Shown in pieces: positions 22,696 to 33,095 of a stretch of 64,000 nucleotides of DNA. The stretch comes from Nematopogon swammerdamellus (Eukaryota; Arthropoda; Insecta; Lepidoptera; Adelidae). The notes below the pieces were generated by a model. That model was not told where the DNA came from and made no database searches. It was given only the letters and a program-made list of their open reading frames with translations. The DNA lies in contig OX336351.1 of assembly GCA_946902875.1 (NCBI GenBank), positions 4,461,761 to 4,525,760 of the forward strand, given 5' to 3'. Within the stretch, counting starts at the first letter, position 1, and each line of letters starts with the position of its first letter. The position numbers were made by a program, and so were the translations under genes.

Positions 22696-22847
22696 ACACG
22701 GTATTTAAATTATACTTAGTTTTATTAACACGCTTTTTTATAGTTTCAGTTCAGTTTATATATTGATCCAGTCTGTAATAATAAAATGTTTGGACAAGTC
22801 AGATGAAATTTTTATTACAACAACGGCGAGAAAGAACGCACAAGAAT

Positions 22848-22972
22848 TTTTTTTTTTTATGGAATCTGACACGGTTGGCTACATCACCTACAATATCCGT
22901 GATGTCAGCCCATAAAACCGGGTGAACTTGGTGCTATGTCAGTGCTTCCCTTCGGTCGTCTTGCTTGCCTGC
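22848..22972 (-). mobile_element. SINE family A tail
   Basis: Only the terminal 125 bp, ending in a poly-T that marks the - strand A-tail. Confidence 0.85.
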
Positions 22973-22986
22973 AGTCAAAGGTTGTC

Positions 22987-23277
22987 AGCCTCGGTAGCTC
23001 AGTGGTGCGGTCGGTCGACTGTTGTTAAGCAACCCTGAGCTTCGGTACTTGCATGGGTGACCGCTCGGCCGATGGGCGCTGACCGTGGTTCGGATTCCAC
23101 GTAAAACTGTAGGTCCCTTCCCTTCTTACCTTACTAGGTAGTAGGGTTTATCCCGCCCGGGTTGGTACTACACGCACGGGAAGCACTGACATGGCACCTA
23201 GTTCACCCGGTGTCATGGGCTGACATCACGGATGTTGTAGATGGTGTAGCCAACCGTGTCAGTTTCCATAAAAAAAA
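22987..23277 (+). mobile_element. SINE family A, head to tail with a body deletion
   Basis: Starts GTCAGCCTCGGTAGCTCAGT and reaches the A-run, but about 100 bp of the body after TTGGTACTACACGC are missing. It is back to back with the - strand copy at 22848. Confidence 0.88.
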
Positions 23278-24558
23278 CACAACTTTCGCACAAAGATTTA
23301 ATAATTTATTCCTAAGTAACACCTAAAGCCTAAATAACATTTCATTATTAGTTATTTATTTATTATCTATGTAAAAAAACACATGAAAAAAATATTTTCT
23401 CAGGGATACTTGGGTCTCAGAAAATTAGCAAAGGGGTACCGATAAAAATATTATTGGTAACCGCTGACCTAAACGTTCGTAATTTAAAAAGTTCCACCCC
23501 GAACATTGCCCCCACTTGCCGTCGCAAATCAATCAGGCGTTGCAAAATGTTCTGAACATCGTCTAGTTAGCTAGCAGCAAACTTCACGTCGTTGGTGCGA
23601 CTTAATTAAAGGAGTATATTGGAGTAGAACTTGTTCGAGCGGGAGGGCTTAGTGTCTCATAGATGCCTTCAGGGGAGTATACTATAGAAGGTTCATTGAC
23701 GGCTACACTGAACTGGACGGATAACATTTTTACATAGCCGTTTCGAAGTGTTAAAACCATTTTTTTAAATTTCTTTTATATTTTATTGAATGTTTTATAT
23801 TTTTTTCATAATTATGTTATTCTGGGATATGCACTGTCACTGTACAAAGTTTCATTAAAATCCGTTCAATTGTTTTTGCGTGATGCGTGTACAGACAGAT
23901 GACAGACAACTATTTTAAAAACTGTTTCAGTTATGTTAAGTCGCCATGGGTGTTTTTTTTTTCAATTATATTCAATGCACATATTTGTTTGTCTTTATGA
24001 TTCTGACGTGAATGCGTCTTTAAATTTGCTTCCATAGTGGGAGCCAATCCAGAAAACTGTTGATAACAAAATCGGGTGATACAGTTTGGTGTTGTACCTT
24101 CATATCTGTCATCTACATCCAAAATTTAATTACACCACTCGATAGGTAAAGGGATCAAAGAATTTGTTACGTTGAGTGATGACTGTGAGTGAAGGCCTAT
24201 TCTAAATATTGTTCAAAGAATTTTTAAAATCGCATGAGTATTTTCGGAGATTACCTCATACATACAAACTTACAAACCTTGCCTCTTTATAATATTAGTG
24301 TACATAGTGTAGATATGCAATGACTTTTCTATGGTAAGATTATCTTTGGCTGCCTTTAAACAACGTCTCGAGTTGACCCGCCGCCGCCGCGCCCGCCCCA
24401 GACGCGCACCCGCGCCCGCCCCAGGCGCCGCGCCGCGCCGCCCTAACCGGACAGCCCGTAGACTTACCTGTGATGTAGCCTGCAGGCTGTTGTGTGTACA
24501 TACATACATATATACATACACATGTTCATACCTACTAGGCGTTACGATATGTATTCAT
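23278..24558. other. AT-rich intergenic DNA
   Basis: 23860-23935 is a LINE-like tail (TTTTTGCGTGATGCGTGTAC). 24370-24450 is a short CpG-rich patch. No gene is seen; weak - strand frames around 23480-23600 were not accepted. Confidence 0.4.
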
Positions 24559-24559
24559 A

Positions 24560-24841
24560 TACACGGTGTTGCAGTTGCCCCCGTAATATTTTTAACTGAC
24601 ATAAGGGGGTTATTCTATATGTGAAACTAAACAACTTCTGTGGCGAAAAAACATTTTTTGAAGCAAAAAAATTATAATTTTTTCCATAAAAATTTTAAAT
24701 ACCTACCTATTCTCAAAATGTATGGAGAAAAAATGTTTTTTTTTTTCTTCAAATTAAAAAGTCGTAGAACAAAAGTTTTTCTATTTCACGTACAGAATCA
24801 CCCCCTTTCGGGTTTTACGGTTGGGGTTGCAACACCGTGTA
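24560..24841. mobile_element. MITE with TA target, TACACGGTGTTGCA ends
   Basis: Termini TACACGGTGTTGCA and TGCAACACCGTGTA are exact complements; flanked by TA on both sides. AT-rich, non-coding, about 282 bp; consistent with a Tc1/mariner-type non-autonomous element. Confidence 0.8.
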
Positions 24842-24873
24842 TATCCATCGAACTGTACAATTCGATGGATATA
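24840..24873. repeat. Perfect 13-bp hairpin next to the MITE
   Basis: TATATCCATCGAA and TTCGATGGATATA are exact complements separated by CTGTACAA. The left arm overlaps the MITE terminus by 2 bp. Confidence 0.85.
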
Positions 24874-24949
24874 CATTTTGTGTATGTATTTCAATGATGT
24901 TAGTAGACGCGTGTGTGCGTCCACCTTTTTGTCCACGTCCACTCTATTG

Positions 24950-25295
24950 TAACAAGTGCGAGTCGAGCTCGCGCATCGAGGGTTCCGTATCGCCATGTCA
25001 TGGTCAGCGCCACTCACGCCATCTATGTGTTAGTTAAAATGGTTCATACTCTTTTCGATAGATGGCGCGCATACACTTTTTAGTTTCTCGTATGAGAACC
25101 CCGTGATTTTTTTACTTTTTCTTATTTTTATTATTTGATGTTATATCGGCCATAATAACACATATTCTGTGAAAATTTCAACGGGCTACCTATTACGGTT
25201 CAAGAGATACAGCCCTCGGATAGACAGACAGAGAGACAGATAGACGGCGTAAGCTTAGTAATAGGGTCCCGTACGAAGGATACGGAACCCTAAAA
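24950..25295 (+). repeat. Interspersed repeat F
   Basis: From GTGCGAGTCGAGCTCGCG to GATACGGAACCCTAAA, with a GACA/GATA run at 25220-25240. Confidence 0.75.
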
Positions 25296-26000
25296 ACGAC
25301 AACGCATATAAGCGTCAAACTTGATATAATTATTATTCTAAAGTAAAATAGGACATAATAAAAACCGACCAAATGTGAGTCGGGCTCGCTCTAAGGATCC
25401 CGAATTGAATGAAAGAAAACGCTTATTAACATTGAAAATGTTTTTTTTGTCGCTTCGGCATTAGGCCCGATTTGCAGCGAAAGTGCGACATCGCCCCGGT
25501 GTCGTGGTTTTTGGGACTATCTGGCTGATTGGGGTGTCAAAAGACGCGTCTCGACGAGGGCTACAAAATGCCCTCATCGAAAAAATTGTTTTTTTTTTCT
25601 TCAATAAATAAATATGTATTTAAACTAAGTATGATCAATAATTTTACTACACTACCTACCACGTACTTTGAAATGTTTTGAATAAATATAATTAATATGT
25701 TAAAACATTTAATTCAGTTCATTTAACAGGTTAATTTTCAATGTACCCGAAGGTCGTGGTAGACACGAGACCTGTGATTTTTTTTTTTTTTGTAATTACT
25801 TAATATTATATTGTGTGGTGGAACAGAACCCTCGGTGCGCGAGTCTGACTCGAACTTGACCGGTTTTATATTCAGTGATAGACCAACGACTATCCTTGTT
25901 ACTAAGAATAGGTTTCTATTATCTAGGCTTCAAAAAACTGCCTTCGCCAGCTGTCCAGTGAGGTTGGTTGCAAGGACTTAGTTATTGTTATGGTCGATCG
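25296..26000. other. Rearranged repeat F pieces and promoter-proximal DNA
   Basis: 25350-25400 and 25825-25870 hold F-like ends (ACCGACCAAATGTGAGTC and CGAGTCTGACTCGAACTTG) in opposite orientation. The rest is unassigned DNA upstream of the secreted-protein gene. Confidence 0.4.
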
Positions 26001-26005
26001 GTACC

Positions 26006-26014
26006 TATATAAAG
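26006..26014 (+). promoter_or_regulatory. TATA box of the secreted-protein gene
   Basis: TATATAAAG lies 55 bases before the ATG, which places a transcription start near 26036-26042 and a 5' UTR of about 30 nt. A strong TATA box suggests regulated or tissue-specific expression; that is inference. Confidence 0.65.
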
Positions 26015-26068
26015 GATCACTTTGTTTCTGAAACTCCGCAGATCGCAGATGCGGTGATAGAAGTCAGT

Positions 26069-26122
26069 ATGGCTTTTAAAAGTATCTTTATCGGTTTGTT
26101 CGTGTTGGTTTTGGCAAATAAT
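26069..26122 (+). CDS. Small secreted protein, exon 1 (signal peptide)
   Basis: Encodes MAFKSIFIGLFVLVLANN: a Lys, then an uninterrupted hydrophobic stretch and a small-residue LAN end, which is a textbook signal peptide with cleavage likely near the exon end. The start is the only ATG between the TATA box and the donor. The donor GTGAGT follows 26122 in phase 0. The four exons (26069-26122, 27659-27735, 30586-30803, 32360-32469) splice to 459 nt, that is 152 residues plus stop. Confidence 0.8.
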
Positions 26123-26142
26123 GTGAGTATGAAAGAATCGAT

Positions 26143-26392
26143 TTTAACTGTAGGTCCCTTCCATTCTTACCTTACTAGGTATGGTAGGGTTTAATCCGCC
26201 CGGATTGGTACCACCGCACTGAATGAAAGGTAGGTTGAAACGAAAACGGTTGAAACGGCAACGGAATGTAAATAGTTCAGTGCAGTGTAGCCGGCACGAC
26301 CGGAGGGAAGCACTGACATGGCACCTAGTTCACCAAGGTGTTATGGGTTGACATCAGGGATGTAGTAGGTGATGTAGCCAACCGTGTCTTTT
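26143..26392 (+). mobile_element. SINE family A in intron 1
   Basis: Head missing; begins ACTGTAGGTCCCTTCCATTC about 20 bp after the donor of exon 1. Confidence 0.85.
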
Positions 26393-26395
26393 TCT

Positions 26396-26652
26396 CTTGT
26401 AAATTACAGCACAACACCAACAACCACATTTAGCAAAGTATTAGGACAAGATCTATCGAAGACTATCAAGCAGCAAGTAAGTCACGAAGACCCATCTACT
26501 GCAAGACCCGGTGGAAGGGACGTGCCAAGGTGGCTAGCCTTTCGCCTTTATGCACAGCATCTGGCCCTTATCCCGTAGTCGCCTTTTACGACGTGCACGG
26601 GGAGAGATGTAGTGTGGATATTCTTTTTAAGTACCGACCCCACACGGTACTA
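26396..26652 (+). repeat. Interspersed repeat C in intron 1
   Basis: GTAAATTACAGCACAACACC through GTACCGACCCCACACGGTAC, directly joined to the SINE. Confidence 0.7.
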
Positions 26653-27119
26653 TCTATCACAAAGAAATTAGTATCTCCTAATATTTTTTTTAACGTTTAA
26701 CTAGTATTTTTTCTTCAAAAAATATGTCAACCATTACTAGCTCAATCATTTTGTTATTCGGCTTAATGTTGTTTTCTCTCATATTTCATTGGGACCAATT
26801 AAAATATTTCGTCCACTGGGACCTTTGATTCTGGGACAACAGTATTACTTTTGTCTGTGTCCTAAATCCGATTGCTTCATTTTGGTAATTGAGCCTTGAC
26901 AGATCGGGAGGCAAAGAAGCTTTGCAAAATCTAAGTCCTCAAGAAGAAATGTGTTTAAATGTTTCACAGTTATTAAATAAAAAAATATCCGATACTTACT
27001 ATACAGGCTGTTTGATGACTATAGGTCATAAAGCAAACCTGGTACTCCTGAGTAGTCCTGAGCCTATTTGGAGCAAAAAAGTTACATGATATTTTGTTCT
27101 ACGGTGAATTTTTTTTTCC
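26653..27119. other. Intron 1, no recognised element
   Basis: AT-rich sequence; the 66-codon frame at 26889 has no known features. Confidence 0.5.
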
Positions 27120-27622
27120 ATACTAAACTAAATAAATGTATTTGGACCACGTGATTTTTTTACTTTTTTCTTATTTGTTGTTATATCGGACATAATAGCA
27201 CATATTCTGTGAAAATTTCAACAGGCTACATATTTTATTTATTTTTTTTTTATTTTTTTATTGTTATTGTAACTGACATGGTTGGCTACATCACCTACAA
27301 CATCCGTGATGTCAGCCCATAACACCGGGTGTACTTGGTGCCACGTCAGTGCTTCCCTTCGGTCGTTCCGGCTACACTGAACTGGACGGAAAACACAAAC
27401 TATTTACATAGCCGTTTCGACCGACCTTTCATTCAGTGCGGTGGTACCAACCCGGGCGGGTAAACCCTACCACCTAGTAATATAAGAAGGGAGTCATATC
27501 CCTTAGTCGCCTTTAATTACGGTTCAACAGATACAGCCCTCGGACAGACATACGGACAGACAGATAGACGGCGCAGGCTTGGTAATAGGGTCCCGTACGA
27601 CGGATACGGAACCCTAAAAAGT
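27120..27622 (+). repeat. Repeat F interrupted by a SINE A
   Basis: F sequence before 27240 (TTGTTATATCGGACATAATA) resumes after 27505 (ACGGTTCAACAGATACAGCC). Between them lies a - strand SINE A (about 27263-27502). Confidence 0.75.
27263..27502 (-). mobile_element. SINE family A nested in repeat F
   Basis: Starts with CTGACATGGTTGGCTACATC and ends in the GGTTTACCCGCCCGGG segment and AGAAGGGAGTCATATCCC. Confidence 0.85.
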
Positions 27623-27658
27623 GTGCAATAATAACTGATTACTGTTTCTCTTTTTCAG

Positions 27659-27735
27659 TCTCAATGCTTCTTCTTCGGGCCGCTTCTGGACGGCCTGTCT
27701 GGCGGAGTTGGGAACGGAACTTCCATATTTACCAA
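27659..27735 (+). CDS. Small secreted protein, exon 2
   Basis: Reads SQCFFFGPLLDGLSGGVGNG then TSIFT, beginning the mature protein. Acceptor CTCTTTTTCAG is strong. The donor is taken as GTTGGT after 27735 because it leaves two bases that make an Asn codon with exon 3; GTATCT five bases on would put exon 3 out of frame. Contains the only cysteine of the predicted mature protein and an NGT glycosylation site. Confidence 0.75.
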
Positions 27736-27804
27736 GTTGGTATCTATCCGATTGAATACGTTTTCGGTTTACTTAACCTAATTGTTTGGTACTACGTGAC
27801 TACT

Positions 27805-27908
27805 GCATCACACCATATTACACTACACTATACCAAATTACACTACACAACCACCACAAAACACTACACTACACCACACTACATTACACTACACTACACT
27901 GCATAATC
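27805..27908. repeat. ACTACAC-type microsatellite
   Basis: Imperfect CACTACAC/TTACACTACA units over about 100 bp of intron 2. Confidence 0.8.
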
Positions 27909-27975
27909 ACACTCGCTACACACAAATGTTTGATCCCACTAAACTATAGTCTAACCAGGGAAACAAAATATGGCC

Positions 27976-28267
27976 CACAGAGCATCAAATGCGCGCGCCC
28001 CTCCTAGAGGCGCCCTGAGCGCGATTTCTCTACAACGCCGTTGAAGCCTGTGGGCGTGGCCTATGACTTACATATGTGTGTTGTGCGTGTGCATTTGTTT
28101 TGTGCGTGTGCCTAACTTGCTCCTCTTTGTGTGTAGTGTCGATACTAGCACACACACACACACACACATACGAAGCGCTAGCAGCACTGCGTGTAGTTTT
28201 TGGGTTTCAAATATTATCGCTTAGGGCGCGCTATGGGGCGCGCGCGGTAGGTATTTGATGCTCTGTG
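27976..28267. mobile_element. hAT-like MITE with 8-bp target duplication
   Basis: Termini CACAGAGCATCAAAT and ATTTGATGCTCTGTG are exact complements. The element is flanked by ATATGGCC on both sides (27968-27975 and 28268-28275). An 8-bp duplication is the mark of the hAT superfamily. Interior is CpG-rich with a (CA)n run; no transposase. Confidence 0.9.
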
Positions 28268-28339
28268 ATATGGCCAGACTTCAATGTATGTTCTATCTTT
28301 TTGTGATTAGGCTGTTTTCTTACAAATAAATAAATAAAT

Positions 28340-28760
28340 GAACGCCCGACGAAAAAGGAGGCTGTTATATTTTGACGCCTCCGTCTCTCTGTGTGTGTGT
28401 CTTTCTGTGTGAGTATGAGTCTGTCTGTGCGTCTGTCTGTGGCATCGTAGCTCCCAAACGGATGGTTCGATTTGGATGCGGTTTTTTTTATTAGAAAGCT
28501 GGTTTAACCGGGATGGCTCTTAGCTATGTTAGTTATCATGTAATCATTAGGTATGTAATAAATAATAAACAAATTAAGTCTCACCGATGGACTGACCGGG
28601 ATGCAGTTTTTTTGAAAATGCTTTTAATTAAAATTAAATTACAAATAAAAAAATCCAAACGTTTAATTACTTAAAGGAGTCGGGGGAACGCTAAGTAAAT
28701 AAAATATAAAAACTTAGAGCTGCGCGGGTATTTACTTAGCGGTTTCCCGACTCCTAAAGT
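28340..28760 (+). repeat. Repeat E in intron 2
   Basis: Uninterrupted copy ending in a near-palindrome of GGAGTCGGGGGAACGC and GGTTTCCCGACTCC (28676-28758), which gives the consensus for the split copies at 5607 and 53570. Confidence 0.7.
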
Positions 28761-28867
28761 AAGTAAGTAATGGAAATTATTTTTGACTTTTAGAATCTTT
28801 ATTAATCTCAAAGAACGTTACAAACATTCGCTTATAGAGATGTACATTGATGCTGTTACAAATAAGT

Positions 28868-29275
28868 TCTTTTTTATGTAATCTGGTATGGGTGGCTGAG
28901 TCAGAGGGGCCAAAACACATACTCCGAACAGCCAATATCACCTCCGAGAAAGTAGCGGATGGATTTCCTTTGGTTTGCTGGCTATACTGGACTGGAGAAC
29001 ACAGCCGAGGCTGCTATGCAGCCATCTTACATCCAGTACGGTGGTATCAATCCATTCGGCTACATTTTGAGCCTACCACCTAGTGCGGGGCAAGGGAAGG
29101 AACCTACAGTTTTACACTGGTTCCGAAAGGTGAAGCAGCAGGTGTAGGTATGCACGTAAATTTTTCCATCAGAAAAACAAACTCATTGGTACACGCTGAT
29201 CGGATTCGAACCCCGGACCTCACGAAAGAGAAGCCGACGCCCAGACCATTCGACCACCCAGTGGCGGGGCATGAA
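28868..29275 (-). mobile_element. SINE family B in intron 2
   Basis: tRNA-like head at the right end (GGATTCGAACCCCGGACC is the B-box complement) and body with CAATATCACCTCCGAGAAAG. See 35426 for the + orientation copy. Confidence 0.8.
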
Positions 29276-29476
29276 CTTAATTTGATGTGGGCGGGCAAGA
29301 TACATTTTGCGAGGCCCTCTCAATTTTGCCAATACTCAATACATTCAACAACATCATCAAATCGCAATAATACAGCCACTGTATTATTGCAATATTCACT
29401 GCCTCTGTCCTGCTTTCCTACCTTGTGTCGGATAAAGGCTTTATAGTAAGCTTTAGTTTGCCTATGATTAAGTCTA

Positions 29477-29615
29477 AGGCCCACTTGCACCAACACGAGT
29501 TTAGAGTTAAGTAGCGAGCTATGGATTTAAACGCGGTTCCCACAGTCAACGGGTGCTAGCTTAACGAGTTAAACTGGTTTATATATTTAAATTCGTGTTG
29601 GTGCAAGTGGGCCTA
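29477..29615. mobile_element. Short MITE, AGGCCCACTTGCACCAACAC ends
   Basis: Twenty-two terminal bases are exactly inverted at both ends; total about 139 bp, no coding capacity. Confidence 0.88.
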
Positions 29616-29685
29616 AACATGTTAACTAGGGGTCTCATTTAATAGATCTAGCTGAATATTTTTCATGAATCAAAGCTGCACTAAC

Positions 29686-29920
29686 TTCCGAGGCGAGAGG
29701 CCCCTCGGGCCGCGAGGCCGTGGGCGGTCGCCCACGTCGCCCACGCCTTGCGCCGCCTCTGCGACCACCCGCCCACCATCAATTATGTCTGGTACATTCA
29801 ATCATGCATGAGACATTCAAACGCTCCCTGCGTTATCCCAGACCCAGACGTACGCAAGATCCAGACCAACGCCGCGCCGCCGCCTTCGACTTCGATTTCT
29901 GTCGGCAACGTGCAAGTAAA
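29686..29920 (+). CDS. Coding-like segment of unknown origin in intron 2
   Basis: One frame shows strong codon bias: WAVAHVAHALRRLCDHPP, TINYVWYIQSCMRHSNAP and CVIPDPDVRKIQTNAAPPPS, ending in an AAGTAAAC that could be a donor. A longer frame (29720-30298) overlaps it but has poor amino-acid composition. It does not fit in phase between the exons of the secreted-protein gene in any obvious way. It could be an old exon, a nested gene or a captured fragment. Confidence 0.3.
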
Positions 29921-30079
29921 CTAAATGAGCTCTCGCCTTGTCCTACCCGCCGACCCGCTCCGAGCGGGGCTCTTGTAACCGGGCGTGTAATCTTCCCACA
30001 AACTTGCCCTAACTATAATAATGACCCAGTTTATGCTGTAATCGAGAGTTTAACACGTTGGCAACATTCGTCTTTGAAA

Positions 30080-30460
30080 GTCGGCTCCACAGTCCACACA
30101 CACACACACACACACATAGATTCGGACTATTTCGGACGCGGGGCCCATAAGAATGCCCTAGACAGACAGTTAACGGAATTAAGTCCACTTGTTGGCAATT
30201 TACCAAAATACAAATTTAAATATTTTTTGTTTATTATACACAAGCTGTGCCCGCGGCTCCGCTCGCTCTCATATTTCACTTCACTGCTAACCTCATAAGC
30301 TATTTAGCGTGATAGTAAGTAGCCTATAGTTGATGGGAAGAATCAAGCTATCCGTAGAATTTTGTTTTATTAAAATCGGTTCAGTGGTTCTCGAGTTATA
30401 AGCGGACAGACAGACAGAAAGCAGACGTTGGATTTTATTATAGGTAAGGATACTTTGACC
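30080..30460. repeat. (CA)n run and retroelement-like fragment
   Basis: (CA)n at 30096-30116. 30240-30440 begins GTGCCCGCGGCTCCGCTCGC and ends AAGCGGACAGACAGACAG, a high-copy type. Confidence 0.5.
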
Positions 30461-30585
30461 TTAAAAAAGTTAAGACAAGCAAGTCTGCCTTTGCACCTCA
30501 CTTATGCAATGTGTTATTAATTTTTTTAAATTAAATATTTGTGGAGCAATAGCTATTTAAATAAAATAAAAATAAATTGTCACAG

Positions 30586-30803
30586 CTCGTCTCTACTAAA
30601 CAACACGATATTCGCGCTGATCGGTGAGCACATCGCACACACGGCCGGCTCGCTCGCGAGCATCGCCGAGATCGCAGAGTTGCTCGCGGCCGAGAAGCTG
30701 CTTACTTCGGACTTCGCTGCTCAGTACGCCGCGAACGTCAGCTCGGCCATCGGAGTCGCACTCAGCAACTACACAGAGGCCAAGTTTAATCTTACCAATG
30801 AAG
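30586..30803 (+). CDS. Small secreted protein, exon 3
   Basis: Reads SSLLNNTIFALIGEHIAHTA, GSLASIAEIAELLAAEKLLT, SDFAAQYAANVSSAIGVALS and NYTEAKFNLTNE. Dense Ala/Leu/Ile with regular small-residue spacing predicts long amphipathic helices; no trans-membrane segment beyond the signal is obvious. N-glycosylation sequons NSS, NNT, NVS, NYT and NLT are all present. Acceptor ATTGTCACAG; donor GTATTG leaves one base. High GC in third positions contrasts with the AT-rich introns, as expected for a real exon. Family unknown to me. Confidence 0.8.
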
Positions 30804-30830
30804 GTATTGTAATGACGTGTTGTAATGACT

Positions 30831-31425
30831 TATATGTTGAGAGGAATCATGCTCCCGCTCTCCGCTCCGACACCCCAACGCATCTAGCGGAGAAATTAAG
30901 CAACACAAATCAGTTGCAGTAGCAACTTAAGATTGCTTCCATAGAGTAACATTGCCTCTTCTCCGGCGCTGCGGGAAGTGCAGCCCCTCCGTCCTTGCGT
31001 AACAAAGCGCAGGCACCCGTACTCCGCACCTTCGGCCCAGCCTCAGCCGCTCAGGTTCACACGGGTACCTGCGCTTTGTTACGGCGGACGGGGGCTGCAT
31101 TCCCTCCGCGCCTTCAACTTATAAAAACACTCTAGGGAATAGCCATACTAACAGGTTATTTCGGGGCGTTGAATTTAGTTTATCCGTAAAGTATGCTAAT
31201 TACCCCCATTTTGGCCTATCAAATGTGTGTGGATGGACGGGCACCGAAGAAACGCACGTCTAGAGTCTAGACGGGCGCGTAGCCACGGCATGTACTCTAT
31301 GGCCACAGCGTATATTATTAGCATCCCTAATCCCTACCCTAGTCTGAGAGCTTATTTTCTCCGCTAGATGCGCTGGGGTGTCGGAGCGGAGAACGGAGAT
31401 CGGGAGCATGATTCCTCTCAACATA
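30831..31425. mobile_element. MITE with about 60-bp inverted ends, 27 bp after exon 3
   Basis: Left TATGTTGAGAGGAATCATGC and the following CTCCGACACCCCAACGC are mirrored at the right end. A second, inner palindrome (TAACAAAGCGCAGG and CCTGCGCTTTGTTA) lies at 31000-31081. TA-type target is likely. Confidence 0.85.
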
Positions 31426-31443
31426 TAAGGACTCGTATAATAA

Positions 31444-31658
31444 TGTCATACAGATATTCTATCTCACGAAGTTCGTTTGGTTATGAATGTAGTGAGGCAT
31501 GCAAATGCACATTGTTTTAGTGTGCGTAACCTCGAGAGCGCTCAGTCACCATCGCGACGCGGTCCACGCACAAAACACACACTAACGCGCTTATCAGTAC
31601 ACGTCACTACTACAACCAGAGCCAAACGGACTTCGTGAGATAGAACATCTGTATCACA
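31444..31658. mobile_element. MITE, TGTCATACAG-type ends
   Basis: TCTATCTCACGAAGTTCGTT at the left is matched, with a few changes, by AACGGACTTCGTGAGATAGA at the right. It follows the previous MITE after about 18 bp. Confidence 0.82.
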
Positions 31659-32008
31659 TGCCACCAGAGCAGAATCTTGTCAAACGCACTCCTTGTCAGC
31701 TGTCAAGCTAAGGTGATGACAAAAGGGCTGCAACAACGTAGACCATCTCTCGCCCTTCACTTCCGTGGAGAGCGAGAGGGAAATAAAACATTTTTTTAAG
31801 GCTTTTACCGCAATTCGACATATTCAAGATTTTTTTCGGTTAGGCAGTATAGCGAAATGATTTACTCGTACTTTAGTCGACGTTCGGTCCACCCTGTGGA
31901 CATCCTCCTCCTCGGGACAGGCATCCGCGACCCTTCGGCCTGGAGCAATACCCGACGTGGCGATTGTCAGATGTCAAAGATAGGTTGGGTTAGATTTTTA
32001 AAAATTTT
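31659..32008. other. Intron 3, no recognised element
   Basis: Moderately GC-rich, apparently unique. Confidence 0.4.
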
Positions 32009-32358
32009 CTGAGTTAGGCCCAATCCCAAACACCCGTTAAAAAGTTCGCTTCAGAAAACACGTAGTTTCAAGAAAAAGAAACGTTTTTTAAATACGTAAA
32101 GAATACATTATAGCTATGCATACATATAGGAAAAATGATCGCATTTAATACAATACAATTTGGTTCTGTTTTTCACGTTTCACTTTTTCTGATTTAGGCC
32201 CCACCTTAAACGTGCTTTAAAAAGCTTCGCTTCAAAACCCCGTAGTTTCAATAAAAATAAACGGTTTATATATACGTAAGCAATGCATTATAGCTGCATA
32301 CATATAGGAAAGAATAAATACAAGCATTTAGTACAATACAATTTCGTTCTTTTTTTCA
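32009..32358 (+). repeat. Tandem duplication of the intron 3 acceptor region
   Basis: Two diverged copies of about 170 bp (32009-32177 and 32189-32358) share TAAAAAG-TTCGCTTCA, ACATTATAGCT and CATACATATAGGAAA. The second ends in the working TTCTTTTTTTCAG acceptor. The first has TTCTGTTTTTCACG, so its AG is lost. Confidence 0.85.
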
Positions 32359-32359
32359 G

Positions 32360-32469
32360 CCGCCCAAACGGTGATCAACGCCGGAGCGGACCTGTTTGCG
32401 ATCGGCGCAGAATCGGCAGCTCTCAAACCGGCGCTGGGACTAGGCATCTTCGGCGCCTTCGGACGTTAG
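32360..32469 (+). CDS. Small secreted protein, exon 4 (terminal)
   Basis: Reads AAQTVINAGADLFAIGAESA then ALKPALGLGIFGAFGR and a TAG stop at 32467-32469. The first two bases complete the codon left by exon 3. The small C-terminal tail is glycine- and phenylalanine-rich. An AATAAA poly(A) signal lies at about 32791-32796. Start, phases, acceptors, signal peptide and poly(A) signal all agree, so the gene model is intact. Confidence 0.8.
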
Positions 32470-32639
32470 ACCTGCGACCGGAAAAGTTCTTGTTATTTTG
32501 TGAAATTTCGCTGGATTAGCCAGGAGAGTAATTTAGATTTTTCGTAAAATAGTTTTTTAAATTGTCTAAAAGACTTCTCGCAAGTCCTGTTACTTGTGAG
32601 CAACACTTATATAATTGATTTATTGAAAACGGCTCTAAC

Positions 32640-33090
32640 GATTTGGATGAAATTTTGTATATAGAAAATGTAATTTTTTTTTTCAAGTTTATCTAGATAG
32701 GTGTAGACGCCGAGCGAAGCTCGATCGCCCAGGTACTGAACTCTGAAATGTTAAATTATTGATTGTATTTATAACAAAAACTGAACCAAAAATAAACTCC
32801 ATTTAATGAGAACTATAATTATTATTTAAGTATTTTTTAGAAGCAGCTTTGTTCATGTACCCATTCTTCCCTGCATAAATATCAACATTAGGCCTTATCG
32901 CTCTACTGCTGAACATAGGCCTCTACCCACACGTCTTCAGCTCTTCTCATCCATCCATTTCCGGATAACCTTTTTTTGGTGGTCTGTCCACCTAGCAGGT
33001 GCGAGGGTTATTGCTTGTTCGAGCACCCGTCGTCAGTTTCCATAAAAAAAATAAAAAAAAAATTCTTCTAAAATGCATGTGTTTTGAACT
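32640..33090. other. 3' flank with repeat fragments
   Basis: 32695-32735 contains GTGTAGACGCCGAGCGAAGC, which recurs at 52110-52140. 32885-33020 resembles an antisense LINE ORF tail (ACCTAGCAGGTGCGAGGG). AATAAA at 32791 serves the gene above. Confidence 0.4.
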
Positions 33091-33095
33091 TTTTT

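Noticed and set aside
23480..23600. - strand frame reading DDVQNILQRLIDLRRQVGAM
   Set aside because: Coding-like but short, with stops on both sides and no splice sites or motif; too weak to call.
27786..28007. Thr/His/Tyr-rich frame
   Set aside because: Translation of the ACTACAC microsatellite.
29720..30298. 192-codon open frame
   Set aside because: Low-complexity Pro/Arg-rich reading that crosses a (CA)n run; the alternative frame at 29686-29920 has far better codon use.
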